Assembly: GCA_014695295.1 (NCBI GenBank)
Contig: JACJNY010000068.1
Location: 62,001-126,000 of the forward strand
Source: Microcoleus sp. FACHB-61
GTDB lineage: Bacteria; Cyanobacteriota; Cyanobacteriia; Cyanobacteriales; Microcoleaceae
DNA length: 64,000 bases
Direction: 5' to 3'
Position numbers and translations under genes: made by a program. Below, in pieces: positions 44,369 through 54,772 of the stretch (position 1 is the stretch's first letter; every line of letters starts with the position of its first letter). The notes under the pieces were generated by a model. That model was not told the origin of the DNA. It worked only from the letters and a program-made list of their open reading frames with translations, and ran no database searches.

Positions 44369-45169
44369 TTGAAAGTCGATCGCCCGATTTTGCCGGAATT
44401 TTTCAAAGGCATTGCGCTGTTTACACCAGGGGGAGACTTAATCTATTGCATAGACCCCCGCAAGCAAACTCGGTGGCACTTGCAGTTGTGCGTAGCTCTA
44501 CAGGAGATCCTCGGTTTGTCGGAACCGCCGCATTTTCTGATACCTTGCTATACCGCAACCGTTGACTGCTGGCTCGATCCAGGCGATCGGCAGGTGCGGG
44601 TTGCTGCCGAGGCTTACCCCCCCGTGCTGCGACATCAAACGCTGCTGAATGCCATTTTTGGGACTGGCGACTTAGTGTGGCACCCCCGCAGCGAAGAAAT
44701 GTGCGAACCGATGGCGATCGCTACTTATCAGCAACAATTCCCCGAACTTTGGGAAAATCACGACTTAGTTGTACAGTATGCCAGCCCCGAAGATCGATCG
44801 GACTCGAGCAGTTCGATAGTACCTCCTTGGTCCTTGCCGCAATCGCAGCAGACTCCGCTTCCCAAAGCAACAGCACTTACCCCACCGCCACAAACTCAAG
44901 GGTACGTTTTGCGTCTGTTTGTTTCCGGCAGCAACCCCAGCACCGAACGCACCCTCGAAACTTTACACTTGTTCTTAGAGCAATGCCTCGATCGCCCCTA
45001 CACTTTAAAAGTAATTGATGTTTTGAAACATCCCGAACAAGCTGAGGCAGATCAGATTTCAGCAACTCCTACTTTGATTAAAATCTGGCCGAAACCCGTG
45101 CGACGAATTGTCGGCGAATTGAACGATGATGAAAAAATAATGCGGCTGCTGAGCTATTCGGAATTTTAG
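44369..45169 (+). CDS. KaiB-domain protein with extra N-terminal domain
   Basis: 266 residues from a TTG start; no ATG precedes the conserved-looking region, and the frame is closed at 44333. The first ~130 residues (PEFFKGIALFTPGGDLIYCI, RWHLQLCVALQEILGL, HFLIPCYTATVDCWL) form a domain I cannot name. A Ser/Pro/Gln-rich linker follows. Residues 178-262 are a KaiB/SasA-N-like thioredoxin fold: YVLRLFVSGSNPSTERTLETL, TLKVIDVLKHPEQAE, and ISATPTLIKIWPKPVRRIVG with the family's cis-Pro. Clock KaiB is about 100 residues, so this is a KaiB-like relative, not KaiB itself. A link to the clock is only inferred. It lies after pilT. Confidence 0.8.
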   Translation: MKVDRPILPEFFKGIALFTPGGDLIYCIDPRKQTRWHLQLCVALQEILGLSEPPHFLIPCYTATVDCWLDPGDRQVRVAAEAYPPVLRHQTLLNAIFGTGDLVWHPRSEEMCEPMAIATYQQQFPELWENHDLVVQYASPEDRSDSSSSIVPPWSLPQSQQTPLPKATALTPPPQTQGYVLRLFVSGSNPSTERTLETLHLFLEQCLDRPYTLKVIDVLKHPEQAEADQISATPTLIKIWPKPVRRIVGELNDDEKIMRLLSYSEF

Positions 45170-45508
45170 ATTTGGCTGATGATTTTTACGATTATTTTAT
45201 ACTGGCGATCGCGGGTTTAGTAGCCCTAGAATTAACAACATCTGGCAATTGGGTCTTGGACGCAAAAAGCGGTTTGACGCTCTACTTATAGCGGTCAGGT
45301 GCTATGCTGCCGTGCACCATAAATAAAGAGGTTCTGCGTCCAGGACCCAATTGCTGCTGAGACACTGCACTCGCTGCGAATAATTAGGTTAACTTACTTT
45401 GGTTGAAAATTGCGGTAAGGTGCGCCGAAGAGCACCCTACGTTACCCCCATCAATCTGGCAATCAGGAGAATTGAGAACCGTACCTGAGGTGAAAAAAGT
45501 CGATCGAC
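45170..45508. other. Intergenic region with 110-bp inverted-repeat element
   Basis: 339 bp. An inverted repeat pair fills 45245-45354 (see separate entry), and GTAAGGTGCGCC...GAGCACCCTAC at 45415-45441 forms a smaller hairpin. No gene is seen. Confidence 0.6.
45245..45354. repeat. 110-bp element with 23-bp terminal inverted repeats
   Basis: GCAATTGGGTCTTGGACGCA at 45245 is complementary, with two mismatches in 23 bp, to 45332-45354 (ends CCAGGACCCAATTGC). The interior is not coding. It looks like a small non-autonomous element or an extended hairpin. A related TGGACGCAGAACC motif lies near 35349. Confidence 0.65.
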
Positions 45509-47149
<1,641 letters not shown>

Positions 47150-47651
47150 GGCATCTCCTGGTGGGGCGTGAATGATTTTTTTACTTCTTTAATTTAGCGG
47201 GAAGTTTAGCTGCATGGGGAAAAAGCGGGTTAAACCTGGGCTTTTGGAGACAGCCAAGATGGCTGTGGCAAAAGAGGGGGGCGAGGGATGCGATCGGGCC
47301 TCACTGTCCTTGTTGCGTATAAATACTCAAAAAATCACTATGCCAGCAATCTAAAACTCTTAAGTAAGATAATTGGAAAAATAATCTTACATAAGATATT
47401 GACATTTCTCGCTGACCAGCTTAAGCTACATCTAGTGGGACTTAGACAAAAATTGAGGCGAAAATAGCTTCAAACCAAGATCGAGAAAAACTTTTAGCTC
47501 GATCTTGGTATCAATCTAGTATTCACAAGTTTCAGGCGTTTTTATGTAAGCGACCTCTTTGGTTTGTGCAGATAGGTTTTCAGCCACTTTAGGGTGAGAA
47601 AATGTCGAAGTCCCACTAAGAACCATTGCAAAAATTTTGAGAGCTTAATGA
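47150..47651. other. 502-bp spacer containing a putative MITE
   Basis: It contains the inverted-repeat element at 47435-47616 and, upstream of it, GTAAGAT...ATCTTAC (near 47363-47395), which may be a regulatory hairpin. No coding frame of note is seen. Both flanking genes start at its edges, so divergent promoters lie here. Confidence 0.55.
47435..47616. mobile_element. Putative MITE, 182 bp, TA-flanked (IS630/Tc1-like ends)
   Basis: GTGGGACTTAGACA at the left end is mirrored by TGTCGAAGTCCCAC at the right end (one mismatch in 14). TA lies directly outside both ends (47433-47434 and 47617-47618), the target-site signature of the IS630-Tc1/mariner class. Inside, CCAAGATCGAG (47475-47485) and CTCGATCTTGG (47498-47508) form a perfect 11-bp hairpin. 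There is no ORF, so it would be non-autonomous. Family assignment is inferred from the TA and size. Confidence 0.6.
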
Positions 47652-48359
47652 ATGTCAAAAACTATCTATGATGTCATCCAGCGTTTTGAGGTAGAAAAAG
47701 GCGTCCCCCGCCTGATTTCAACCAATATTCAAGTGATTGAAGGTGGCGAAGATTTGATGTCTTTGGCTGCGAGTTTACTGAAGCAAATGGGTTTCTATGA
47801 CAAGTTTGAGGAAAAGCGAACATCTCAATATATAGGGTACAGACTTAAAAACCCGAGAAAAGGAGATAAGCGCTATCAACTTGTTTTAGCTCAGCGGAAA
47901 GAGGGTTTATGTATTTCTATTCCCCAAGACATATTAGAACCATATTTACTCAATATATGGTCTTATGTTCTCATCCCAGAAGAACTGGTTATAGGTGGAA
48001 GTCTACAAGCAAGTTATTGGATATTACCTAGTAAGAGAGACAATTTCTTAAATTCCATTGACGGAGACTATTGGCATCTTTTCGAGGAATTTGAAAGAGG
48101 AGGTGAGAACGAAATAAAAGGAGATCGTTATCTGAATTCTTACGAAGATGATGGTTGGGGTATGGGTATGGGAACGATTTTTCCCAGCAAGCTACTGGAT
48201 GAATTTCAAGCAGATACTTTAAGCCATGACCCTCAATCTTATCTAAGAGTTGATACCGCTAAACTTTTTCCCTACGCATGGCAAGTATCTATCAGTTCAA
48301 GTGAAGTTCTAGAAGAGTTCCTTGGTCACTTTGCAAAAATTCTCATGGAGGCACAATAA
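47652..48359 (+). CDS. Hypothetical protein, first gene of a two-gene unit
   Basis: 235 residues with no family I recognise. Seen: a possible N-terminal beta-alpha unit (SKTIYDVIQRFEVEKGV), EDLMSLAASLLKQMGFYDKF, RYQLVLAQRKEGLCISI, a Trp/Tyr-rich middle (SLQASYWILPSKRDNF, DGDYWHLFEEF) and an end typical of a small alpha/beta domain. There is no signal peptide or membrane segment. Its stop codon overlaps the start of the DUF2726 gene by one base (TAATG), so the two are coupled and probably act together. It begins 33 bp after the putative MITE. Confidence 0.75.
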   Translation: MSKTIYDVIQRFEVEKGVPRLISTNIQVIEGGEDLMSLAASLLKQMGFYDKFEEKRTSQYIGYRLKNPRKGDKRYQLVLAQRKEGLCISIPQDILEPYLLNIWSYVLIPEELVIGGSLQASYWILPSKRDNFLNSIDGDYWHLFEEFERGGENEIKGDRYLNSYEDDGWGMGMGTIFPSKLLDEFQADTLSHDPQSYLRVDTAKLFPYAWQVSISSSEVLEEFLGHFAKILMEAQ

Positions 48360-48838
48360 TGTCTGTAATAGCCAAAAAACTTGTCAACTCTTACGAAGCA
48401 AGAATGCTCGAATTTCTTCATACCTGTGTAGACAACAACTATAAAATTCATACACAGGTTGGCTTATCCCAAATGTGCGAACAAGTCAGCAACCTTGACT
48501 GGGAACTAAAAAAGTTTTTATTTAGCCCCAGTGCTGTGGATGCTCTAATCACAGACTTAAACTACAATCCTTGCCTAGTAGTAGAGTTTCAGTCTCAGTA
48601 CCACGATAGCCCAGAAGCGAAAAAGCGCGATCGCAAAAAAGCTACTTTACTTGAGTTGGCCAAAGTTCCCTTAATTTACTCGCGGGTAAAAGACAGTGGT
48701 TTGTTATATCTCTTCTCTCATGATGAAGAAGTAGTTTTCAATTTATTCACAGGACAAAACAGGGAAAATGCCCAAGGGCTAATCAGGCAGTATTGCAGGG
48801 AATCCGTCGCGCCTCAATTTCAGCTTATAGCTTGGTAA
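48359..48838 (+). CDS. DUF2726-type restriction-endonuclease-fold protein
   Basis: 159 residues. It carries the DUF2726 pattern: helix NSYEARMLEFLHTCV, a strand SAVDALITDL (Asp61), LVVEFQSQYHD (Glu76-x-Gln78) and KKRDRKKATLLELAKVPLIY. The D...E-x-Q set and the following H/RD residues fit a PD-(D/E)XK nuclease fold with Gln in place of Lys, which is known in some active members. DNA or RNA cleavage is likely but unproven. It is coupled to the 235-residue protein. A two-gene, poorly known unit with a nuclease fold, beside a mobile element remnant, is a pattern of defence genes (inference). Confidence 0.8.
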   Translation: MSVIAKKLVNSYEARMLEFLHTCVDNNYKIHTQVGLSQMCEQVSNLDWELKKFLFSPSAVDALITDLNYNPCLVVEFQSQYHDSPEAKKRDRKKATLLELAKVPLIYSRVKDSGLLYLFSHDEEVVFNLFTGQNRENAQGLIRQYCRESVAPQFQLIAW

Positions 48839-48907
48839 CATACCCGATCAGAATTTTGATTCTGCCCCAATCTACCGGGCGATTGAAAACCGTGGCTACC
48901 CACGCAA

Positions 48908-48925
48908 AACCCGCCTGGGCGGGTT
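48908..48925. repeat. GC-rich hairpin between convergent genes
   Basis: AACCCGCC and GGCGGGTT form a perfect 8-bp stem with a TG loop. No T-run follows on either side. It might still end transcription between the DUF2726 gene and arsM. Confidence 0.55.
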
Positions 48926-48988
48926 CTCAAGAGGCCGCGCAGGCGGACTTCGTTTGTGTAGGCGCAGTTTAAACCGCCATTTTTTCTC

Positions 48989-49957
48989 CTAACAGCAACC
49001 GCCGCCGTTATAATGCCAAGTCGAATCCGTAATTAACACCTTATCTGGCATTAATCCGCCCAACTTCCCAGCAGTTTTATCGCACACCGCCGCCGGAACT
49101 CCTCGCTGCAAAACGTGACCTGCCCCGTCATCAAATAGCTCTTCAGACCCCGCATAAATCGCAGTCTTGCCAGTAAAAATGCAAGCTCCATCATCCGGTA
49201 CAGGCACTTTGAAAGACACCGAATCCAGGCTTTCTAACAGCAAATCCGCATCCAATTGATAATTGTGTTTGTCGAGCAGCCGGTAAGGACGGCGCGCCCG
49301 CACTTCCACTTGCCCAAAACCTACGTCTACAAGGTGTTGAACGTATTCTTCGTATGTCAGAGCACCGGACAAACACAAGGCCCGCAAGCGATCGTCTTCC
49401 TTCAAATGCTGCGGAATGGGTCGAGTTGCGATCGGATCGCTCATCAACAACCTGCCACCCGGTTTTAACACCCGATAAGTCTCTTTTAATGCTTTAGCTA
49501 AATCCGCAGGTTCAAAGATATTAAACAAGCAATTTTGTGCGACAACATCTACAGAAGCATCCGGCACCGGCAACGCAAAAGCATCGCCTTCTATAATTTC
49601 CACAAAACTAGCATCAAACCAATCATTTTCGTGGGCGGCAATTTGTAAGTTTCGTGCAGCCGCCTCTCGCATTGCGGGAACAGGATCGACGGCAATAACC
49701 GCTCCTTTGTGTCTCGAAAAATATGCAAATTGTAATGCTTCCAAGCCGCCGCCGACGCCTACATAAAGCACGAATGGATTGCCTACAAGTTCGGCGGCGT
49801 GAACTGTTGTGCCGCAGCCGTAATTCATTTCTTGCATTTGTTCGGGAATTTTTAATCCTGGCAATTGCAAGGGACTGCTTTGGACGCAGCAAAGTCCGAT
49901 TTGGGGGGTTTCGGCAACATCGCTGTAGAATTTGGCTGCAGTTTCGAGGTAGGTCAT
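48989..49957 (-). CDS. arsM: Arsenite S-adenosylmethionine methyltransferase ArsM
   Basis: 322 residues from the ATG at 49957 (TACCTCGAAAC-like codons follow; AGGA lies upstream); an upstream frame to 50053 is unsupported. SAM-binding motif YVGVGGGLEALQFAYFS (about residue 65), acidic VIAVDPV, and VLKPGGRLLMSDP are class I methyltransferase features. The arsenic-binding Cys candidates are in GLCCVQSS, NYGCGTT, QNCLF and GACIF. The protein ends in GGGCC, as in the arsenosugar-biosynthesis ArsM form. It methylates arsenite for volatilisation or arsenosugar synthesis. No arsR or arsenosugar partner is next to it. Confidence 0.9.
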   Translation of the reverse strand: MTYLETAAKFYSDVAETPQIGLCCVQSSPLQLPGLKIPEQMQEMNYGCGTTVHAAELVGNPFVLYVGVGGGLEALQFAYFSRHKGAVIAVDPVPAMREAAARNLQIAAHENDWFDASFVEIIEGDAFALPVPDASVDVVAQNCLFNIFEPADLAKALKETYRVLKPGGRLLMSDPIATRPIPQHLKEDDRLRALCLSGALTYEEYVQHLVDVGFGQVEVRARRPYRLLDKHNYQLDADLLLESLDSVSFKVPVPDDGACIFTGKTAIYAGSEELFDDGAGHVLQRGVPAAVCDKTAGKLGGLMPDKVLITDSTWHYNGGGCC

Positions 49958-50042
49958 TTTCTCTTTTCCTGGTTTTTGTTTTTTTACCGTTGATGTAGGC
50001 AGATTTACGCGGATGAACGCAGATGAATGCAGAAATGTTTTG

Positions 50043-51725
50043 TTAGGTTTCAAATTCGACTTTTTGTTCGGATTTGGGCAGATTTTCTGGTTCGGAAACT
50101 GTTTTTTCGGGAACTGCTAATTCGGCGGTTGGCTGGCTAGCAGTTTCAGCGGCAACTGGTGGCCCTGGCGGTACAAGATTGGGAGACTTTTGCGGTATCG
50201 CAGGAGCGACTACTTTTGGTACTGGAGCTTTTCCTGTTATTTCTGGCAGGGTTGGCAGCTCTGAAGGAGTACCAGGTTCGGGATCTTGACGCAAAAAGTT
50301 GCGGAACCGATTGTAGTATCCTTTATATTCTTGTTTCTTTGGTTGGGGAGATGCTGTTGGTGTCGGTTCTATTGCTTGAACTGGAGCAACAACTTTGGGG
50401 GTTTCTAACTGTGGAGTTGCTGTCGGCGTCGGTTGTATTACTTGAACGGGAACAACAACTTTGGGCGTTTCTACCTGTGGAGTTGCTGTCGGCGTCGGTT
50501 GTATTACTTGAACGGGAGCAACAACTTTGGGCGTTTCTACCTGTGGAGTTGCTGTCGGCGTCGGTTGTATTACTTGAACGGGAGCAACAACTTTGGGCGC
50601 TTCGAGTTGGGGGGTTGCTGTGGGTGTAGGTTGTATTATTTGAACGGGAGCAACTGTTGGCTCTAAGCTGGGTTGGGTAACTGGGGTTTCTGGAACCGCA
50701 GGTGTGGGTTGGGTAACTGGTGTTTTTTCTAATGCAGGTGTCGGTTTCGGTTCTGGGGTTGGGGTTGGTGTGGGCTTGGGGGCTTGGTAGCTGCGATCGA
50801 CTATACCGCGAGCTTCTGCTGCTGTTAGCTCGCCCCGCACTAATTTTGAAAGAGTATCTTGACCCAGCGGTTGGTAATTTATCAGTCTGGCTGTATTATT
50901 AAAGGCGTTTTTGACGATATTTCCCCGTTCGTCGATTAATTCTAGCTTTACCCAGTTTTTCCCTGGTTTGAATCCCTTAAGATATATAGGTTGCCACTGG
51001 TCGATCGCAAAGCTTTCGCCGTTGACTGTGGCTCGAATTTTCCAATCGAGTATTTCATCTTGGGAATTTTCTTGCGCCACTTGGTGCGGGGGGGCATTTG
51101 TCAAGTAAAAGTCGAGCAGGATGGGTTCGGCCCCGTAGCTGCCTTGGGGGCTGTTGTACGTTAATAGGGGCAATGCTCGATCGGGATTATTGTTGTCTGT
51201 TTTGGTAAAAACGTGAAAGGTGGTTTGGGCCGCGGCACCTTCGTTTTTAAAGCTTTCTTGCCAAGGGCGAGCGGCGAACACCTGGAGGGTATGGGTTCCG
51301 GGTTCTAAGTCCGAGAGCGTTAAAGGTTGGTTGATGTCGTAAACTGCTGCATAAGGTTGGTTGTCTAATACAACTTGTAGATGGGGGCCCAAACCCAAGT
51401 TTTCATATTTGAAAATGGGCAAGCCCTTAACTTGGAACTGAACAGACACATTTATATCCTGAAGCACTTCGTCAGGTTTTGGATTCAAAATACTAACTTG
51501 AGGCTGGTAGATTTCTAGAGCCTGACGCAGTTGTTGAATGGCTCCTGGGGGAGAAACCTCTGAGATTCTGTTTACCGCGGCGGGCTGTGAGCCGCTCTTG
51601 TTCTCTGATTTGGGCAATTCGGGATGGCCCGCGCCACAACTTGCTAAACCCAAAATTAATACTGCTGCTGCGAACAATGCCACCAGCTTGCCCGCAACCG
51701 TTCTGTGCCAATTGATGCCAATCAC
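50043..51725 (-). CDS. Hypothetical lipoprotein with Pro/Thr-rich repeats
   Basis: 560 residues from a GTG start with AGGAG 9 nt upstream. Lipobox LGLASC follows a hydrophobic segment, so it is likely a lipoprotein. Residues 60-290 look folded (beta-rich, for example LNPKPDEVLQDINVSVQFQV), with repeated beta-sandwich-like strands and an ending FLKGF-like motif KGFKPGKNWVKLELIDERG. Residues 310-560 are Pro-rich with five 22-residue units of the form VIQPTPTATPQ-E-PKVVAPVQ. I do not recognise the family. It is divergent from psaA. Confidence 0.75.
   Translation of the reverse strand: MIGINWHRTVAGKLVALFAAAVLILGLASCGAGHPELPKSENKSGSQPAAVNRISEVSPPGAIQQLRQALEIYQPQVSILNPKPDEVLQDINVSVQFQVKGLPIFKYENLGLGPHLQVVLDNQPYAAVYDINQPLTLSDLEPGTHTLQVFAARPWQESFKNEGAAAQTTFHVFTKTDNNNPDRALPLLTYNSPQGSYGAEPILLDFYLTNAPPHQVAQENSQDEILDWKIRATVNGESFAIDQWQPIYLKGFKPGKNWVKLELIDERGNIVKNAFNNTARLINYQPLGQDTLSKLVRGELTAAEARGIVDRSYQAPKPTPTPTPEPKPTPALEKTPVTQPTPAVPETPVTQPSLEPTVAPVQIIQPTPTATPQLEAPKVVAPVQVIQPTPTATPQVETPKVVAPVQVIQPTPTATPQVETPKVVVPVQVIQPTPTATPQLETPKVVAPVQAIEPTPTASPQPKKQEYKGYYNRFRNFLRQDPEPGTPSELPTLPEITGKAPVPKVVAPAIPQKSPNLVPPGPPVAAETASQPTAELAVPEKTVSEPENLPKSEQKVEFET
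50350..50679. repeat. 66-bp tandem repeat in the lipoprotein gene, five units
   Basis: Starts at 50350, 50416, 50482, 50548 and 50614; the middle three are nearly identical, and the first and last have diverged. The period is exactly 22 codons. Confidence 0.92.
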
Positions 51726-52367
51726 GCAACCATACTCCTAGAAGCCTTCTCATAGGGAACTATAGCCCAAAACCGAATTGAGTTTTTGGGAATTGCCGAT
51801 CCGGCATTCGCTAGGCCCGTATGACCCCGGATTGAAGCCGATCGGGCAACTACTCCTCTGGGACTAATAAATCCCGCAGCCGTTTTCTGATACATCTCTC
51901 TACAAAAAAGTATTCCTCCATTAGCTTATCTTTGAGTTTTGTAAAGTTAATGGCAGTACCCCTTGACTTTTTTTAGCGACTGTGGGATTTAAAGGCGTTA
52001 TTACATCAAGAATAGAGGCTTTTTTAAGTATTGTTAACAAGCGATTAATACTCCTCTAGCAAGCTTATAATTCATAAAACTCCCTCAAAAGGAGCAGCCG
52101 TATCAAGTCTGGATAAAGGACGAGATCGGCAGCTCATCTGGCGAGAAGAGTTGGCAGTACCCAGGGACATTGTTAGCGACACTGGGAAACTGGCTTCTTC
52201 AAAGAAGCAAAATGCTTGGGTAGACGATGCACCTGCGTCTAACTCTGCAAGGAGTGAAGTGCATTGCAGTGTCGGCTTTCCCGAGAATCCCCCGCCTAAT
52301 CAAGCGTGGGGAGTGTCAGGTACAGTATTCAGTTCTCGTTCCTTGTCTTACCGAGAGGAGAGTCTTC
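51726..52367. promoter_or_regulatory. psaA promoter and long leader region
   Basis: 642 bp between the divergent lipoprotein gene and psaA. It holds two copies of a motif GGCAGTACCC...GAC...AGCGAC..TGGGA (51952-51987 and 52153-52187). A TATAAT at 52066-52071 is a candidate -10 box, giving a leader of about 290 nt. TTGACT at 51963 within copy 1 might be a -35 for a second promoter. GAGAGGAG at 52352-52359 is the psaA ribosome site. psaAB transcription is known to be light-regulated in other cyanobacteria; which boxes act here is inference. Confidence 0.5.
52066..52071 (+). promoter_or_regulatory. Candidate -10 box of psaA (TATAAT)
   Basis: A consensus -10 about 297 bp upstream of the ATG, with no clear -35. 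Confidence is low without transcript data. Confidence 0.35.
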
Positions 52368-54662
52368 ATGACCATTAGTCCTCCAGAGCGAGAGGTAAAA
52401 GTTAGAGTAGTAGTCGATAAGAATCCGGTTCCAACTTCTTTCGAGAAGTGGTCAAAACCAGGTCATTTCGATCGCACTCTAGCTAAAGGACCAAAAACCA
52501 CCACTTGGATTTGGAACCTCCACGCTAACGTTCACGACTTTGACAGTCACACCAGCGACTTAGAAGATGTTTCGCGCAAAATTTTTAGCGCTCACTTCGG
52601 CCACTTGGCAGTAATCTTCGTGTGGATAAGCGGGGCGTACTTTCACGGCGCGAAGTTTTCCAACTACGAAGCTTGGCTGACAAATCCTACAGGCATCAAG
52701 CCTAGCGCTCAAGTGGTCTGGCCGATTTTTGGTCAAGAAATTTTAAATGCAGATGTAGGCGGCGGCTTTCACGGGATTCAGATCACCTCTGGTCTGTTCC
52801 AGTGGTGGCACGCCAACGGCATCACTAACTCATACCAGCTATACTGCACTGCGATCGGCGCCCTGGTAATGGCAGCTTTGATGCTGTTTGCCGGTTGGTT
52901 CCACTATCACGTCCGCGCTCCGAAACTGGAATGGTTCCAGAACGTGGAATCGATGATGAACCACCACTTGTCAGTGTTGTTGGGCTGCGGCTGCTTGGGC
53001 TACGCGGGACAGCAGATTCACGTTTCGCTGCCGATCAACGCTTGCATGGACGCGATCGATGCAGGTGCACCGCTGACAGTCGGCGGCAAGCTGATCAAAA
53101 CAGTTGCCGACATCCCCCTGCCGCACGAGTGGATTTTGACACCGGGCTTGATGGCTGACATCTACCCGAGTTTCGCTAAAGGTTTAACCCCCTTCTTCAC
53201 CCTCAACTGGGGCGCATACACAGACTTCCTGACCTTCAAAGGCGGTCTGAACCCCACCACAGGCGGTTTGTGGCTGACTGATACAGCACACCACCACTTA
53301 GCTTTGGCAGTGCTGTTCATCGTTGCTGGTCATATGTACCGCACGAACTGGGGCATCGGCCACAACATGAAAGAAATTCTAGAGAACCACAAAGGCCCCT
53401 TCACTGGTGAAGGTCACAAAGGTCTCTACGAAATTCTGACTACTTCTTGGCACGCGCAACTGTGCATTAACTTGGCACTGATGGGCTCTCTGAGCATCAT
53501 CGTGGCTCACCACATGTACGCGATGCCTCCGTATCCGTACATCGCGACCGACTACCCGACTCAGTTGTCCATCTTCACCCACCACATGTGGATCGGCGGA
53601 TTCCTGATTGTTGGAGCAGCCGCTCACGGAGCAATCTTCATGGTGCGGGACTACGAACCGAGCGGTAACGTCAACAACCTGCTCGATCGCGTGATCCGTC
53701 ATAGAGATGCAATCATTTCCCACCTGAACTGGGTTTGCATATTCTTAGGCTTCCACAGCTTCGGTCTGTACGTTCACAACGACACGATGCGCGCTTTCGG
53801 TCGTCCTCAAGATTTGTTCTCGGATACGGGGATTCAGTTGCGTCCGATCTTTGCGCAGTGGGTGCAAAACATCCACGCCTTGGCTCCGGGCACAACAGCG
53901 CCTAATGCTATGGAAATCGTCAGCCACGCTTTTGGCGGCGGTGCAGTAGTAGTCGCCGGCAAAGTAGCGATGATGCCGATCGAGTTGGGTACGGCGGATT
54001 TCATGATCCACCACATCCACGCTTTCACAATTCACGTTACAGTCCTGATTCTCTTGAAGGGCGTGTTGTTTGCACGCAGTTCTCGCTTGATTCCTGACAA
54101 AGGCAACTTGGGTTTCCGGTTCCCTTGCGACGGCCCCGGCCGTGGCGGCACCTGCCAAGTTTCAGGTTGGGATCACGTGTTCCTCGGCCTGTTCTGGATG
54201 TACAACTGCATCTCGATCGTGATTTTCCACTTTAGCTGGAAAATGCAGTCGGACGTGTGGGGAACAGTATCGCCAGACGGCACAATTTCTCACATTACCG
54301 GCGGCAACTTCGCCCAAAGTTCGATCACGATTAACGGCTGGCTGCGGGACTTCCTGTGGGCGCAAGCTTCTCAGGTAATTCAGTCCTACGGTTCGGCACT
54401 GTCGGCATACGGTCTGATGTTCCTAGCCGGACACTTTGTGTTCGCCTTCAGCTTGATGTTCCTGTTCAGCGGCCGCGGCTACTGGCAAGAACTGATTGAA
54501 TCCATTGTTTGGGCTCACAACAAGCTCAAGGTAGCTCCCTCGATTCAGCCTCGCGCTCTGAGCATTATTCAGGGCCGGGCTGTGGGTGTAGCTCACTACC
54601 TCCTAGGAGGAATTGTCACTACGTGGGCATTTTTCCTAGCGCGAATCATTTCGGTAGGGTAA
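52368..54662 (+). CDS. psaA: Photosystem I core protein PsaA
   Basis: 764 residues from the ATG at 52368, chosen over an in-frame ATG 141 bp upstream because GAGAGGAG precedes it and [20 protein letters not shown] matches family starts. It is the large subunit of the photosystem I heterodimer in the thylakoid, with 11 membrane helices binding P700, A0, phylloquinone and FX. The FX iron-sulphur site [10 protein letters not shown] is at about residues 587-596. Seen: many His ligand sites, such as [28 protein letters not shown]. psaB follows 110 bp downstream. Confidence 0.98.
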   Translation: MTISPPEREVKVRVVVDKNPVPTSFEKWSKPGHFDRTLAKGPKTTTWIWNLHANVHDFDSHTSDLEDVSRKIFSAHFGHLAVIFVWISGAYFHGAKFSNYEAWLTNPTGIKPSAQVVWPIFGQEILNADVGGGFHGIQITSGLFQWWHANGITNSYQLYCTAIGALVMAALMLFAGWFHYHVRAPKLEWFQNVESMMNHHLSVLLGCGCLGYAGQQIHVSLPINACMDAIDAGAPLTVGGKLIKTVADIPLPHEWILTPGLMADIYPSFAKGLTPFFTLNWGAYTDFLTFKGGLNPTTGGLWLTDTAHHHLALAVLFIVAGHMYRTNWGIGHNMKEILENHKGPFTGEGHKGLYEILTTSWHAQLCINLALMGSLSIIVAHHMYAMPPYPYIATDYPTQLSIFTHHMWIGGFLIVGAAAHGAIFMVRDYEPSGNVNNLLDRVIRHRDAIISHLNWVCIFLGFHSFGLYVHNDTMRAFGRPQDLFSDTGIQLRPIFAQWVQNIHALAPGTTAPNAMEIVSHAFGGGAVVVAGKVAMMPIELGTADFMIHHIHAFTIHVTVLILLKGVLFARSSRLIPDKGNLGFRFPCDGPGRGGTCQVSGWDHVFLGLFWMYNCISIVIFHFSWKMQSDVWGTVSPDGTISHITGGNFAQSSITINGWLRDFLWAQASQVIQSYGSALSAYGLMFLAGHFVFAFSLMFLFSGRGYWQELIESIVWAHNKLKVAPSIQPRALSIIQGRAVGVAHYLLGGIVTTWAFFLARIISVG

Positions 54663-54772
54663 ACTACCCCTAGGTTTTGGATTCGGGATTTGGGAGGAAT
54701 CTCAAACCCTGAATCCAAACTCCGAACCGAATCCCTTCAATTTTGTTCAGGATTCAGGATAAATCAAGGCTT

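Noticed and set aside
52151-52378. 75-codon frame in the psaA leader
   Set aside because: TTG start, no ribosome site, overlaps the psaA start; composition not protein-like.
53745-54158. Antisense frame of 137 codons opposite psaA
   Set aside because: Same reason; psaA is certain and the frame has no domain.
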